Shown here one piece after another: positions 23,475-23,741 of a stretch of DNA of 23,741 nt. The translations under genes were made by a program, and so were the position numbers. Origin of the DNA: Planctomycetales bacterium. Lineage in GTDB: Bacteria; Planctomycetota; Phycisphaerae; SM23-33. The notes under the pieces are model-generated. The model did no database searches. It was not told the origin of the DNA and worked only from the letters and a program-made list of their open reading frames with translations. The stretch is from contig JAUVIQ010000020.1 in assembly GCA_030592655.1 (NCBI GenBank), forward strand, positions 1 to 23,741, written 5' to 3'. The first letter of the stretch is position 1. Each line of letters starts with the position of its first letter.

Positions 23475-23741
23475 CTATCTCGGAACCTCGATGCTCGCCA
23501 GCAGTTCCTGGATGCAGTTGTCGCCGGTGCGACCTTCGACTTCGAACTCCGGGTGCAGAACGATGCGGTGCCGAAGCACCGGCAGGGCCATGGTCTTTAC
23601 GTCATCCGGTGTAACGTACTCGCGCCCGGCGATGATTGCACCGGCCTTGGACGCTCCCATTAACATGACAGCGGCCCTCGGACTGGCCCCCAATGAGACC
23701 TGTGGCATAGTCCTGGTTGCGCGGACGATTTGTGTCATATA
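23475..23741 (-). CDS. MoxR-family AAA+ ATPase, C-terminal part only
   Basis: The frame is open to the right edge, so only the last 88 or so residues of an enzyme that is usually about 320-340 aa are seen. The visible part is the helical lid: IVRATRTMPQVSLGASPRAA carries the sensor-2 Arg of the GASPRA motif, followed by AGREYVTPDDVKTMALPVLR and HRIVLHPEF. These match the MoxR family closely. Walker A and B motifs lie outside the window. MoxR ATPases act as chaperone-like remodelers with a VWA partner, here the DUF58 protein encoded 3 bp downstream. Confidence 0.9.
   Translation of the reverse strand, partial: YMTQIVRATRTMPQVSLGASPRAAVMLMGASKAGAIIAGREYVTPDDVKTMALPVLRHRIVLHPEFEVEGRTGDNCIQELLASIEVPR

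Overview
The window most likely comes from a planctomycete, probably of the Phycisphaerae lineage. This is inferred from gene content, not from a marker gene: CsgG-type secreted proteins, paired VIT/VWA proteins, a secreted prenyltransferase-like toroid fused to DUF4159-like domains, an anaerobic sulfatase-maturase-type radical SAM enzyme, and an RDD/SpoIIM/DUF58/MoxR group. Most genes are tightly packed, and several pairs overlap by an ATGA.

Region 1 (1-8193, + strand) holds the end of a CsgG-like protein followed by two very large secreted paralogues (1220 and 1249 aa) that overlap by 4 bp. Each paralogue joins CsgG-like modules, an alpha-helical middle, a regulator-type beta-propeller and a C-terminal TPR-like region. 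A 150-bp block near their 5' ends is about 91% identical although the rest has diverged strongly. The second gene ends inside a perfect 28-bp palindrome.

Region 2 (8194-8729) is a 536-bp scar without an intact gene. It holds the 5' half of a tRNA-Ser(GCU) on the - strand, cut just after the anticodon loop, a second copy of the anticodon-stem sequence in a nearby hairpin, and the N-terminal remnant of a tyrosine-type integrase. It reads as the remains of an integrative element.

Region 3 (8730-18431, - strand) looks like one operon transcribed leftward from about 18380: two secreted VIT/VWA proteins, a secreted toroid/DUF4159 protein, an OmpR-type response regulator and its histidine kinase. 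A direct repeat with 11-bp period upstream (TTGTTAC-N4-TTGTTAC) has the geometry of an OmpR/PhoB-class site, so the regulator may control its own operon.

Region 4 (18418-20204, + strand) has a decayed HAD-type hydrolase gene, lacking its N-terminal part and an internal block, just upstream of an intact anaerobic sulfatase-maturase-type enzyme. No sulfatase is in the window.

Region 5 (20349-23741) has RDD and SpoIIM-family membrane proteins (+ strand) that converge, with 23 bp of overlap, on DUF58 and MoxR genes (- strand). The MoxR gene runs off the right edge. No rRNA, intact tRNA, CRISPR array or complete insertion sequence was seen.
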